Assembly: GCF_003217495.1 (NCBI RefSeq)
Contig: NZ_QJSW01000034.1
Location: 1-42,906, forward strand
Source of the DNA: Paenibacillus barcinonensis
GTDB lineage: Bacteria; Bacillota; Bacilli; Paenibacillales; Paenibacillaceae
Reading direction: 5' to 3'
Length of the DNA: 42,906 nt
Under the pieces are notes generated by a model, which saw only the letters and a program-made list of their open reading frames with translations, had not been told where the DNA came from and made no database searches. The position numbers and the translations under genes were made by a program. Of the stretch, positions 8,067-15,312 are shown piece after piece (the stretch's first letter is position 1; each line of letters begins with the position of its first letter).

Positions 8067-9098
8067 ATGATTAAAGAATATCTGCACATCAACAAAATAC
8101 TGGATCTGGATAAATGGAAACGCCTTCAGGATTCCCTTGCCACAGTAACCAAACTCGCCATACTAACGGTTGATTATAAAGGCATTCCTGTAACCAGCCA
8201 CAGCAGCTGCCAGGCTTTCTGTCAGAACGTTCGCAAAGACCCTGAGCTTCTGCCCTACTGTCAAAAGTGCGACTCTCGCGGCGGTCTGGAGGCTGTTCGG
8301 CTCAACGAACCCTATATTTACCTCTGTCATTTCAACATTATTGACATAGCGATTCCCATTACGATTGATGGAAAATACATCGGTGCAGTCATGGCTGGAC
8401 AAGTCAAGCTCGCTGACCCGGAGAAGGGGACCGATCTGGAGCAGATCGTGAGATCCAAAAATGTGTCCATGCATGATGCCAAAATGGAGCATTTACAGGC
8501 AGATTACGACCAATTGCCCGTCATGACGTATGAGGAGATTGTGAAGATTTCGAATATGCTGTCCCTGCTCTGCAACTATATTGTGGAGGAGGCGCTGAAC
8601 AAAAACCTGCTGGTGGAGATGTTTGAGAAGGCATCCGGCAATCAGGAGTCCGTGAACCTGTCCACGATCCTGCCCGGTTATTCGATTCGCAACATTGAGT
8701 CGATCAAAAAGGAAATGACCAACGCCATTGCGGATGCTTATCTCAAAAATAGCCCGAGTGATACGGACAGCGTGAATCCGGTGCTCCAGCCTGCTTTTGA
8801 ATATATTCACGCGCATAAAAGTGAACAAGTGTCTCTGAAACAAGCAGCCGACCTCTGTCACCTGAGCCCAAGCTACTTCAGCCGCTTATTCGCGAAGGAA
8901 ACAGGTGAAAACTTCACCACCTATCTCGCCAAGCTCAAAATCAAGTGGGCCAAGCAGCTGCTGGAGGTCACGGACATGCCCGTATCACAGATCAGCGATG
9001 AGCTGGGATTTAATGAGTCGGGGTATTTTATTAAAATTTTTAAAAAGTTCGAGGAAATTACGCCTGCCCTCTATCGCAAATATTTTCAGGAGCAGTGA
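8067..9098 (+). CDS. PocR-domain AraC-family regulator, probably of the glycerol operon
   Basis: Residues 1-180 form a PocR-type ligand-binding domain with the family's conserved cysteines (CxxxC, then a CxxC about 17 residues on, then a later C in YLCHF). The C-terminal 100 residues are an AraC/XylS double helix-turn-helix ending in the usual GFNESGYFIKIFKK signature. The PocR domain is known from regulators of propanediol and glycerol metabolism. Divergence from gldA makes glycerol, dihydroxyacetone or a related diol the likely signal (inference). I place the start at 8067 rather than 8037 because an ACGGAGGT site lies seven bases before it; this gives 343 residues. It ends convergent with the threonine aldolase gene. 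Confidence 0.9.
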   Translation: MIKEYLHINKILDLDKWKRLQDSLATVTKLAILTVDYKGIPVTSHSSCQAFCQNVRKDPELLPYCQKCDSRGGLEAVRLNEPYIYLCHFNIIDIAIPITIDGKYIGAVMAGQVKLADPEKGTDLEQIVRSKNVSMHDAKMEHLQADYDQLPVMTYEEIVKISNMLSLLCNYIVEEALNKNLLVEMFEKASGNQESVNLSTILPGYSIRNIESIKKEMTNAIADAYLKNSPSDTDSVNPVLQPAFEYIHAHKSEQVSLKQAADLCHLSPSYFSRLFAKETGENFTTYLAKLKIKWAKQLLEVTDMPVSQISDELGFNESGYFIKIFKKFEEITPALYRKYFQEQ

Positions 9099-9167
9099 GA
9101 GTATTCGCACCGGGCAGGTCATATTTTTTCTTGTACTCACGATACACAGCGGACAGCGCATGGTATG

Positions 9168-10274
9168 TTAGAAGCGCTTCTTCTTCATCTCCCCGTCCAG
9201 CCAAGTCAGCGCGTCTCGCAGCTTGTCCTGCGGCACCAGGTCATAACGATCCCCTGTTGACATTTCGAAGGAACAGCTGTTTCCACCCGTTTTGTTCAAA
9301 TAGGATGTAATGGCTGTACTGTACTCCTGCGCCATGTGTACGAGCAGCGGTTCAACTTCAGAAGCTGCAAGCGCAAAATGAACGTGAAACATATTGGATA
9401 CGGGCCGTTCGGGAATCGTTCGGATTCCGTGGCATGCATTAAACAGTGACGCCAGTTCCTTGGCCTGCTCATAATAACGCCCCATTTTGCCAATACGTTC
9501 ATTGTAATAATACCGGGAGCTGAGAATATACGGATACAGCCCGATCAGATCACCGCCATGCCGCCGTTTCCATACTCTGGATTCCTGCATCATGTCTGAA
9601 TCACCAGCAAGAATGGCCCCCGCAATCCCGCCAATACCTTTGTAAAAAGAAATGTACACACTGTCGAACAAACGACAAATCTCTGCTGGTGTTTTCTCAT
9701 AATAAGGCGTGATCTCAAATAGACGTGCCCCGTCCAGATGAAGCTTGATCCCGTGTTCACGGCAATACGCCGAGATGGACTCCAGTTCCTCGTAGGCGGG
9801 TAATTGCCCGCCAATCTCTCGCTGCGGCAGCTCCAGCAGTAGACAGGCGACCTCCTGTTTCATGCTCTTCACATCTTCGAGTGTAATCAAGCGATTCGCT
9901 TCCCCCAGCAAAATGCTTTCGATGTGATGCAGCTCCTTCAGCCCGTCCTCCTCATGGATCTCCAGATGAGCCAGCGGGTGATAGGCTACCCGTTTAACAT
10001 CAGCCCGGTCACACCAGATGCGAAGTGCGATCTGCTGTGCCATCGTACCACTCGGGAAAAATACAGCCGCCTCCTTACCCAGCACCTCCGCCATCTCCTG
10101 CTGGAACTCATCTATAATCGAACCATTGCCATAGTGGTCACTGAATGTTTCTCCATCCACCTGCTCCAGCGCTTCCTGCAATACTTTCACTTTTCGGCTT
10201 CCATGCCCGCCTATAATATAAGTGGCCTGATTGAATGCATCTGCCAGCGTTACTGCACTATTTTGATCCTGCAC
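9168..10274 (-). CDS. PLP-dependent threonine aldolase / beta-eliminating lyase family
   Basis: The 368-residue protein is of the low-specificity L-threonine aldolase type, which cleaves threonine or allo-threonine to glycine and acetaldehyde. The PLP lysine is Lys212 in SFYKGIGG, and the pyridine-nitrogen partner is in HLDGAR (Asp181). A glycine-rich FPSGTMAQ stretch at 73-80 fits phosphate binding. The start is a GTG preceded by GGGAGAG. The LysR-family gene lies 14 bases upstream on the same strand, so the two probably form an operon. The family also includes related lyases acting on other beta-hydroxy amino acids, so the exact substrate is open. Confidence 0.88.
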   Translation of the reverse strand: MQDQNSAVTLADAFNQATYIIGGHGSRKVKVLQEALEQVDGETFSDHYGNGSIIDEFQQEMAEVLGKEAAVFFPSGTMAQQIALRIWCDRADVKRVAYHPLAHLEIHEEDGLKELHHIESILLGEANRLITLEDVKSMKQEVACLLLELPQREIGGQLPAYEELESISAYCREHGIKLHLDGARLFEITPYYEKTPAEICRLFDSVYISFYKGIGGIAGAILAGDSDMMQESRVWKRRHGGDLIGLYPYILSSRYYYNERIGKMGRYYEQAKELASLFNACHGIRTIPERPVSNMFHVHFALAASEVEPLLVHMAQEYSTAITSYLNKTGGNSCSFEMSTGDRYDLVPQDKLRDALTWLDGEMKKKRF

Positions 10275-10288
10275 AATTCATCTCTCCC

Positions 10289-11254
10289 TTACTGTTCCGG
10301 TTCAGCCATAATCTCGATCAGCGCATGAAGCGCACTAGATATATGTTCACCACGAGAGTATACAAATCCTACTTCCAAACGAGAATACGGATCGGGGACA
10401 GGCAGAATGACGATCTCACCTCTAGACGCGGCCTGAGCAACCGAGGAACGCGGCAGCAAGGATACGCCGAGTCCTGTAGCAGCACCATGAATTATCGTAT
10501 CCAGTGTCCCATAATCAATGATATGTAATGCACGAATGCCCTGGGTTTTCAGAAAACTCTCAGCTTGAGCTCGATGGCTGCATCCCGCTTCAAAAAATAG
10601 CATCGGCCTGTTAAGCAATACAGATATATCATGTTCATCCGGCTCAGCAATCAGCACCAGCTCATCCTCATACATTTTGATATACTGCAGCTCCGCATGC
10701 TCTACTGGACCATACACCAAGGCTCCATGAAGCTCATGCTTCAATACTTTCTGGTTCAGCTCATGCGTGCCTCCAGTGACAAGAGAATAACGTACCTTTG
10801 GATAGCAGGAGCAATACTCTGCCAAGAGCGGTGTCAGGAAACGGGAGACCGCCGTCTCAATGGAGCCTAAACGAAGATTTCCTGCCGGTGGACTTCCTTC
10901 CTGTGCAGCATGCTCCGCTTCGTCTAATAATTGCAATATTCGATCCGCATAACCAAGCAGATTCTCGCCCGCAGGGGTAAGCAGCATTCCACGATTCGAA
11001 CGATGAAACAGCGGGACCTGTAGTTGGTCCTCCAGTTGTCTGATCCGTGTTGTCACGTTGGACTGTACATAATTAAGGGTAATTGCCGCTTTGCTGATAC
11101 TGCCTTCGCGAGCAACCGCCTGAAATATTCTCAAATCACCAGCATCCAAAATCTTCACCCGCTTATCGTTATATGAGAGCCATTCTGCCATATCAAGAGC
11201 TTGTACATCAAGCCAATACTCTTCCGTCTCTCCGTTATTCTTCACTATGATCAT
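10289..11254 (-). CDS. LysR-family transcriptional regulator
   Basis: The N-terminal winged helix-turn-helix (DLRIFQAVAREGSISKAA followed by the QSNVTTRIRQLE recognition region) and a two-lobed LysR substrate domain are clear. As drawn the protein has 321 residues, about 30 longer at the N-terminus than usual. A GTG at 11156-11158 or a TTG at 11147-11149 with a GGGTGA-like site before it would give the normal length, so the start is uncertain. It is divergent from the MDR oxidoreductase gene and upstream of the threonine aldolase gene on its own strand. Either or both may be its targets. LysR proteins normally repress themselves and activate the divergent gene. Confidence 0.92.
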   Translation of the reverse strand: MIIVKNNGETEEYWLDVQALDMAEWLSYNDKRVKILDAGDLRIFQAVAREGSISKAAITLNYVQSNVTTRIRQLEDQLQVPLFHRSNRGMLLTPAGENLLGYADRILQLLDEAEHAAQEGSPPAGNLRLGSIETAVSRFLTPLLAEYCSCYPKVRYSLVTGGTHELNQKVLKHELHGALVYGPVEHAELQYIKMYEDELVLIAEPDEHDISVLLNRPMLFFEAGCSHRAQAESFLKTQGIRALHIIDYGTLDTIIHGAATGLGVSLLPRSSVAQAASRGEIVILPVPDPYSRLEVGFVYSRGEHISSALHALIEIMAEPEQ

Positions 11255-11401
11255 TCTTGATACTGACCTTCATTTTTGTTTATTTTACGTGTTTACCGCC
11301 TGCCTGTACAATGACCCGGTAATAGGTTATTTATCTTTACACGAACACTACGATGATGTGTATATAAGTAACTTGCCTATATTATTCAGGGAGGTAATAT
11401 C
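11255..11401. promoter_or_regulatory. Divergent promoter region, LysR gene and MDR oxidoreductase
   Basis: This 147-base region is where a LysR protein would be expected to act. On plus, TTTACA at about 11335 and TGTATA 17 bases on are a plausible promoter. I see no outstanding palindrome. Confidence 0.4.
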
Positions 11402-12412
11402 ATGTTAGCTATAAAAGCAATGAATGCAATGATACATTCCGGCCAAGCCGGTCTGAACGGTCTTCACTATTCAAGCCGTGCAATCCCGGCAGCAGCACCC
11501 GGACAGGTCGTGGTGCAGCTTCGCTCTGCGGGCTTAAACCACCGTGATCTCTTCATTATGTCAGACCGTAAGCCTCAAGACACACCGCTCATTCCCGGAT
11601 CGGACGGCGCAGGTGTTGTGGTGGAGGTTGGCCAAGGCGTGCACCATATATCCGTTGGAGACCCGGTAATTATTCATCCTACGCTCGACTGGGAACATAC
11701 CGCAGACGTGCCTGTGGTTCCTGGAATCGTCGGCGGCCCTTCGGATGGGACGCTGGCGCAATATATCGCACTGCCTGCCGGTAATGTGCTGCCCAAGCCT
11801 GCCCACCTCTCCTGGATCGAAGCTGGCGTATTACCTCTTGCCGCGCTGACAGCCTATCGGGCACTGTTCACTCAAGGCGTGCTGAAAGCAGGTGAACATC
11901 TCTTCATTCCTGGCATTGGAGGTGGTGTGGCTACGTATGCCCTGCTCATGGCAATAGCAGCTGGTGCAAAAGTAACCGTAAGCTCCAGAAGTGAAGCTAA
12001 ACGAGCCGAGGCGATGCGTCTGGGAGCGTTTCAAGCCTTGGATAGTCATGCAGACTGGGGAAATATGTTGAACAAAGACAATCCTGTAGACATCATCCTG
12101 GACAGTATCGGACAAGTGATGTTTCCCAAATACGAGCAGATCATCAGACCGGGTGGACGCATTGTGATGTTTGGCGCAAGCTCTGGCGACGAGCTGCATT
12201 TGCCGATTCGCTCGATCTTTTTTCCACAGATCAGCTTGATTGGAACCTCGATGGGCAGCCGCGAAGAGTTTGTGCAGATGTTGAACTGGGTAGAGCAGCA
12301 TCAGATTCGTCCCGTTGTAGACAGCATCTATTCATTGCGAGATACGACACAGGCGTTTGAACGCATGGAAAAAGGCGAGCAGTTCGGCAATATTGCTATA
12401 CAGATTGATTAA
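11402..12412 (+). CDS. MDR-family alcohol dehydrogenase / quinone oxidoreductase
   Basis: The 336-residue cytoplasmic protein is of the medium-chain dehydrogenase/reductase superfamily. The N-terminal GroES-like domain has AGLNHRDLF and the PGSDGAG signature. The Rossmann NADP-binding part has a GIGGGVA-type glycine motif around residue 170. The cysteine-rich structural-zinc loop of true alcohol dehydrogenases is absent, and the catalytic-zinc cysteine position carries Asn-His. A zinc-free quinone or enone reductase is therefore likelier than a zinc alcohol dehydrogenase. The start has a GGGAGGTAA site. Divergence from the LysR gene suggests that regulator controls it. Confidence 0.9.
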   Translation: MLAIKAMNAMIHSGQAGLNGLHYSSRAIPAAAPGQVVVQLRSAGLNHRDLFIMSDRKPQDTPLIPGSDGAGVVVEVGQGVHHISVGDPVIIHPTLDWEHTADVPVVPGIVGGPSDGTLAQYIALPAGNVLPKPAHLSWIEAGVLPLAALTAYRALFTQGVLKAGEHLFIPGIGGGVATYALLMAIAAGAKVTVSSRSEAKRAEAMRLGAFQALDSHADWGNMLNKDNPVDIILDSIGQVMFPKYEQIIRPGGRIVMFGASSGDELHLPIRSIFFPQISLIGTSMGSREEFVQMLNWVEQHQIRPVVDSIYSLRDTTQAFERMEKGEQFGNIAIQID

Positions 12413-12612
12413 AAAGGACCTTGTGACCATGATCTTTCCCCCTATCAATGATAGACTATGCATAGACATGGTCATCGCGGTTGGGGGATTTGCTTTTGAC
12501 TCGTTTTCTTCAACGTCATATGCAGCGCAACATTGTACGTAACTGTAAAATATCCGACTAAACGGACTGTCGCTTTCCGATGTATTAGGTCAATTATTCA
12601 GGAGGTATGATG
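12413..12612. other. Intergenic region with interleaved inverted repeats
   Basis: There is no gene here. TGACCATG (12424-12431) pairs with CATGGTCA (12467-12474), and TCCCCC (12437-12442) with GGGGGA (12483-12488). The arms cross, as in a pseudoknot, and a T-rich stretch follows. It may serve as an irregular terminator for the oxidoreductase gene. A strong GGAGG site at 12601-12605 serves the next gene. Confidence 0.3.
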
Positions 12613-12831
12613 ATGTCCAATCATGAACATCTTGTGATGTTAGTTCGTAAAATTATGAATGCAGAAGGAACCGAGCAGGAATTGCACGACATGTTAACCG
12701 AGGTGCAGCAGGCGCTGCCTTATGCAGAGGTGAGTAATCTAATTTTTTGGGATGAGCGTGAATTAACTGCGGAGCAGATTGTGGAAGAAGCACTTCAAGC
12801 ACGCCCCATCCAACTCCCGCCCCAACCTTGA
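12613..12831 (+). CDS. Colicin/pyocin-type bacteriocin immunity protein
   Basis: This small acidic protein (72 residues from the third of three consecutive ATGs, which best fits the GGAGG site at 12601-12605) resembles the Im2/Im9 family that neutralises colicin E-type nucleases. It shows the same order of motifs: a KI-xx-AEG-TE helix 1 region, an SNLIFW segment where Im proteins have SDLIYYP (the nuclease-contacting helix III), and an AEQIVEE segment matching EGIVKE. The similarity is from recall, not an alignment run. No nuclease toxin gene is visible in the window. It would therefore be an orphan immunity gene, protecting against toxins of other cells, or a remnant of a larger locus. Confidence 0.75.
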   Translation: MSNHEHLVMLVRKIMNAEGTEQELHDMLTEVQQALPYAEVSNLIFWDERELTAEQIVEEALQARPIQLPPQP

Positions 12832-13163
12832 ACATTGATTTCGACTCAGCCACTTCATAAGAGAAACAGGAAGCACTCCGTCAGATCATCGAATTACATG
12901 ATCCTGCATTAACTCAGCAAGTGCTTGATCTTGGCATGAATGCACTGGAGGAGGATTTGGTACGTATTGAAGCCTGGCGGGCCTTAGGAATGGCAGGAGC
13001 ATCTCCACTTTTGAAAAATATCCGCGAAGCAGCAGGACAGCTCATACGTAGCTCGGAAGAAGACGAGCATGTGCAGAACTATGCGTTACAAACCTTAGCC
13101 CTGCGGCAACACGGGAATTTCAATCTATATCGGGACGTGATAAACAATGAACTCCAACGATGA
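12828..13163 (+). pseudogene. HEAT-like small protein gene interrupted by a stop codon
   Basis: An open frame from 12861 to 13163 encodes a helical protein resembling HEAT-type repeats (DPALTQQVLDLGMNAL, VRIEAWRALGMAG). It lacks a credible start: no ATG, GTG or TTG with a binding site precedes the conserved-looking part. Upstream in the same frame, after an in-frame TAA at 12858-12860, nine more sense codons lead back to a TTG at 12828. That TTG overlaps the TGA of the immunity gene, as in coupled operons. The simplest reading is a 111-residue protein in which a codon such as CAA became TAA. A GTG start at 12921 giving 80 residues is the alternative. Confidence 0.45.
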
Positions 13164-13551
13164 ACAGCGTTCATACGAACAGCGTAAAGAACACACCGCA
13201 GAGGAGGCGACCCAAGCCGTATACCTTACTCAAGGCGAGCTTCATGCCATTCAGAAGGCGCTTCTTTTCCTCAAATTCGAATGTGAAGAGACCTCCTCAT
13301 TGTTGTATGCGGGCAGCCCTTTATTAAATAGCGCACTAAGCAAAATGAGAGAAGTCGATGCAAATAGCGAATTTATCAAAAGATTTCACTCTCGTCCTAA
13401 TGACTACCTGGAGATATTTATGCGGGAAAAGCTGGAGCGATCTTACGCTGAAGAGCATGTTTCGCATGAACGTACAGCCGCAGAGCGGAATGAGATTTGG
13501 CGGAGCTGTATGTTCCCTTTTCCTGCGGACCCGTTCATACCGGAATCCTAA
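13147..13551 (+). CDS. Hypothetical protein following the immunity gene
   Basis: The 134-residue protein is of no family I recognise. It is charged and soluble, with a glutamate- and arginine-rich N-terminus, a helical middle and a short end rich in Pro and Phe. Its ATG overlaps the end of the preceding HEAT-like frame by 17 bases, so it is read from the same transcript as the immunity gene. It could be a further immunity or antitoxin-type protein, since such genes often come in strings, but nothing in the sequence proves that. Confidence 0.6.
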   Translation: MNSNDEQRSYEQRKEHTAEEATQAVYLTQGELHAIQKALLFLKFECEETSSLLYAGSPLLNSALSKMREVDANSEFIKRFHSRPNDYLEIFMREKLERSYAEEHVSHERTAAERNEIWRSCMFPFPADPFIPES

Positions 13552-13644
13552 ACTTCGAATTCATATATTTCGATGAACTATTAACGCAAATTATAGGTAT
13601 AATATAGAAATACTAGCGGATTCATTACATACAGGAGGCGAATG

Positions 13645-14433
13645 ATGGAAACGGAAGGTTTACGCGGTGTGGAGCAGCTTGCTCTGAAAAAGCACAAAAT
13701 TTATAAGCAAAGCCTGCTTCGCTATTTGGCACGCTCTATGCTGGCCAGCATGTTTATCGGCTTCGGCGTGATTGTGGCGTTCAAAACAGGAAACTTCTTC
13801 TATATGGAGGATTCCCCGTTTACATACCCTATGGCAGCAATCACCTTCGGTGCAGCAATTATCCTGATTGCCTACGGTGGCGGTGACCTGTTTACGGGCA
13901 ACACGTTCTATTACACGTATGCGGCACTGCGCAAAAAGCTCCGCTGGCTTGAAGTCGTTAAGCTATGGATTGCGAGCTATAGCGGAAATCTGATGGGTGC
14001 GGCCGTGTTTGCCTTGCTGATCTACCTGACAGGACTGTTTGATTCATCACAGGTTAACGGTTTTCTGCTGAGTGTGGTCGAGCACAAGATGGAAGCGCCT
14101 GCGATGCAGCTCTTTTTCCGTGGCATTCTCTGTAATTGGCTTGTGTGCCTGGCGTTTTTCGTACCGATGTTCATGAAGGAGAATGGCGCCAAAATGTTTG
14201 CCATGATGCTGTTTGTTTTCTGTTTCTTCATCTCGGGGTATGAGCACAGCATTGCGAATATGTGTACGTTTGCGATTGCACTTGTGTTAAACCACCCAGG
14301 AACCATCTCGTTTGGCGGTGTGATTCACAACCTGGTGCCAGTGACCTTGGGCAATCTGGTGGGCGGCGTGCTGCTGATGGGCTTTATGTATTATGCGGTG
14401 AACAAACCGTTTCTGGACGAAGAGACACATTAA
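13645..14433 (+). CDS. Formate/nitrite transporter (FNT) family channel
   Basis: The 262-residue membrane protein has six hydrophobic segments, in the FNT fold of pentameric channels for formate, nitrite or hydrosulfide. Family marks include a GGGDLFTGN loop, an RGILCNWLVCLA segment and the central histidine in GYEHSIANM. No formate dehydrogenase, pyruvate-formate lyase or nitrite reductase gene is adjacent, so the ion carried cannot be inferred from context. The second ATG (13645) is preferred to the first (13642), since the GGAGG site ends at 13638. Confidence 0.92.
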   Translation: METEGLRGVEQLALKKHKIYKQSLLRYLARSMLASMFIGFGVIVAFKTGNFFYMEDSPFTYPMAAITFGAAIILIAYGGGDLFTGNTFYYTYAALRKKLRWLEVVKLWIASYSGNLMGAAVFALLIYLTGLFDSSQVNGFLLSVVEHKMEAPAMQLFFRGILCNWLVCLAFFVPMFMKENGAKMFAMMLFVFCFFISGYEHSIANMCTFAIALVLNHPGTISFGGVIHNLVPVTLGNLVGGVLLMGFMYYAVNKPFLDEETH

Positions 14434-14501
14434 TGTTTTTGAAAAAAAAGCCCCCTTTTGCCCGGTCCAATGACCGCGGCTGAGCGGTAAGCCAAATGAA
14501 G

Positions 14502-14574
14502 CCCCCGGCAGCGACTCACCTATTCAGGAGCCACCGCCGGGGGTTATTAGCCTGTCACCAGCAGGATGACAGGC
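14502..14574. terminator. Two tandem hairpins between convergent genes
   Basis: CCCCCGGC (14502-14509) pairs with GCCGGGGG (14536-14543), and GCCTGTCA (14550-14557) pairs with TGACAGGC (14567-14574). On minus, a GGGGGC followed by eight T lies further on (14443-14457). These probably end the FNT gene on plus and the acetyltransferase gene on minus. The G-run before the T-run could also pair with the C-run at 14539-14543. Confidence 0.55.
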
Positions 14575-14599
14575 CTGATCTCTCCACCAACGTTATGAA

Positions 14600-15052
14600 T
14601 CACACACCTGTTCGCTTCATTTCAAGATGCAGCAGCGGAAAAGGATTACCGGAACCGTCCAGCTCAGAACGACCTGTCTGCACAAATCCCATCTTGGCAT
14701 AGAAGCGGGCAGCGTCTTCATTCTGTTCATTCACATCCACCCTCAGCTCGGAGCCTTTCATTTTCATCGTCTGAAAGACTAGAAACTTTCCCACACCTTG
14801 CCCCTGAAAATGCTCGTCTACAAACAACATCTCAATAAAGCTATGATCCAGACCAATAAAGGCAATAGGCTCCTGCTCGACATCCAGCACTTCCCATACC
14901 TCAGCCTGCTTTTGCTCCAAAGCCTCACTCACCATTTGTTTATAAAAAAGAATATGATGCTCCTCCAGAAATGTATGCGTAGCTCGAACTGCACGCTCCC
15001 AGACCGCTACCAGCTTGGCGTGATCCTGCTCCCGATAAGGTATCATTAACAT
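14600..15052 (-). CDS. GNAT-family N-acetyltransferase, YjaB-like
   Basis: The frame is open further upstream, but the recognisable protein begins at the ATG at 15050-15052, giving 150 residues, close to E. coli YjaB. It has the pattern AVWERAVRATHTFLEE at the start, the acetyl-CoA loop motif (Q/G)xGxG as FQGQGVGKFL, and the end motif VNEQNEDAARFYAKMGF followed by GRSELD, all typical of YjaB relatives. GNAT enzymes transfer acetyl from acetyl-CoA to an amine; the substrate here is unknown. A GGAG lies somewhat far (13 bases) before the ATG, so the exact start is not firm. Confidence 0.85.
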   Translation of the reverse strand: MLMIPYREQDHAKLVAVWERAVRATHTFLEEHHILFYKQMVSEALEQKQAEVWEVLDVEQEPIAFIGLDHSFIEMLFVDEHFQGQGVGKFLVFQTMKMKGSELRVDVNEQNEDAARFYAKMGFVQTGRSELDGSGNPFPLLHLEMKRTGV

Positions 15053-15264
15053 GATGCAATGCACTCTCCTTTGCCAAGTAACATATATTGAGGGGCTCAC
15101 TCCTGATCCTATTGGTAATTGGTTTTGTGCACCCCTTCCAGCTGTGTACATCTTAACATGTCCCGATTTGCAAGGCATCTGTAAATTAGCGCGGATACAT
15201 CCCGCTTCACAAAAACATCCTCAAGCAGATCATCTCGCTTTGCCCGGTAACCTCACCCTTACCC

Positions 15265-15293
15265 AAAGAACCGCCCCATCCAGGGCGGCCTTT
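15265..15293 (-). terminator. Terminator of the DUF4132 operon
   Basis: CCGCCC (15271-15276) pairs with GGGCGG (15283-15288) around a 6-base loop, and a short T-rich run (TTCTTT) follows on minus. It lies 20 bases after the stop codon of the 1656-residue gene. The remaining bases of 15053-15312 hold no gene that I can support. Confidence 0.75.
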
Positions 15294-15312
15294 AATCATT
15301 TCATTATGATCA

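Noticed and set aside
15053..15178. N-terminal extension of the acetyltransferase
   Set aside because: The extra residues have no relation to GNAT proteins, and the length from 15052 matches YjaB.
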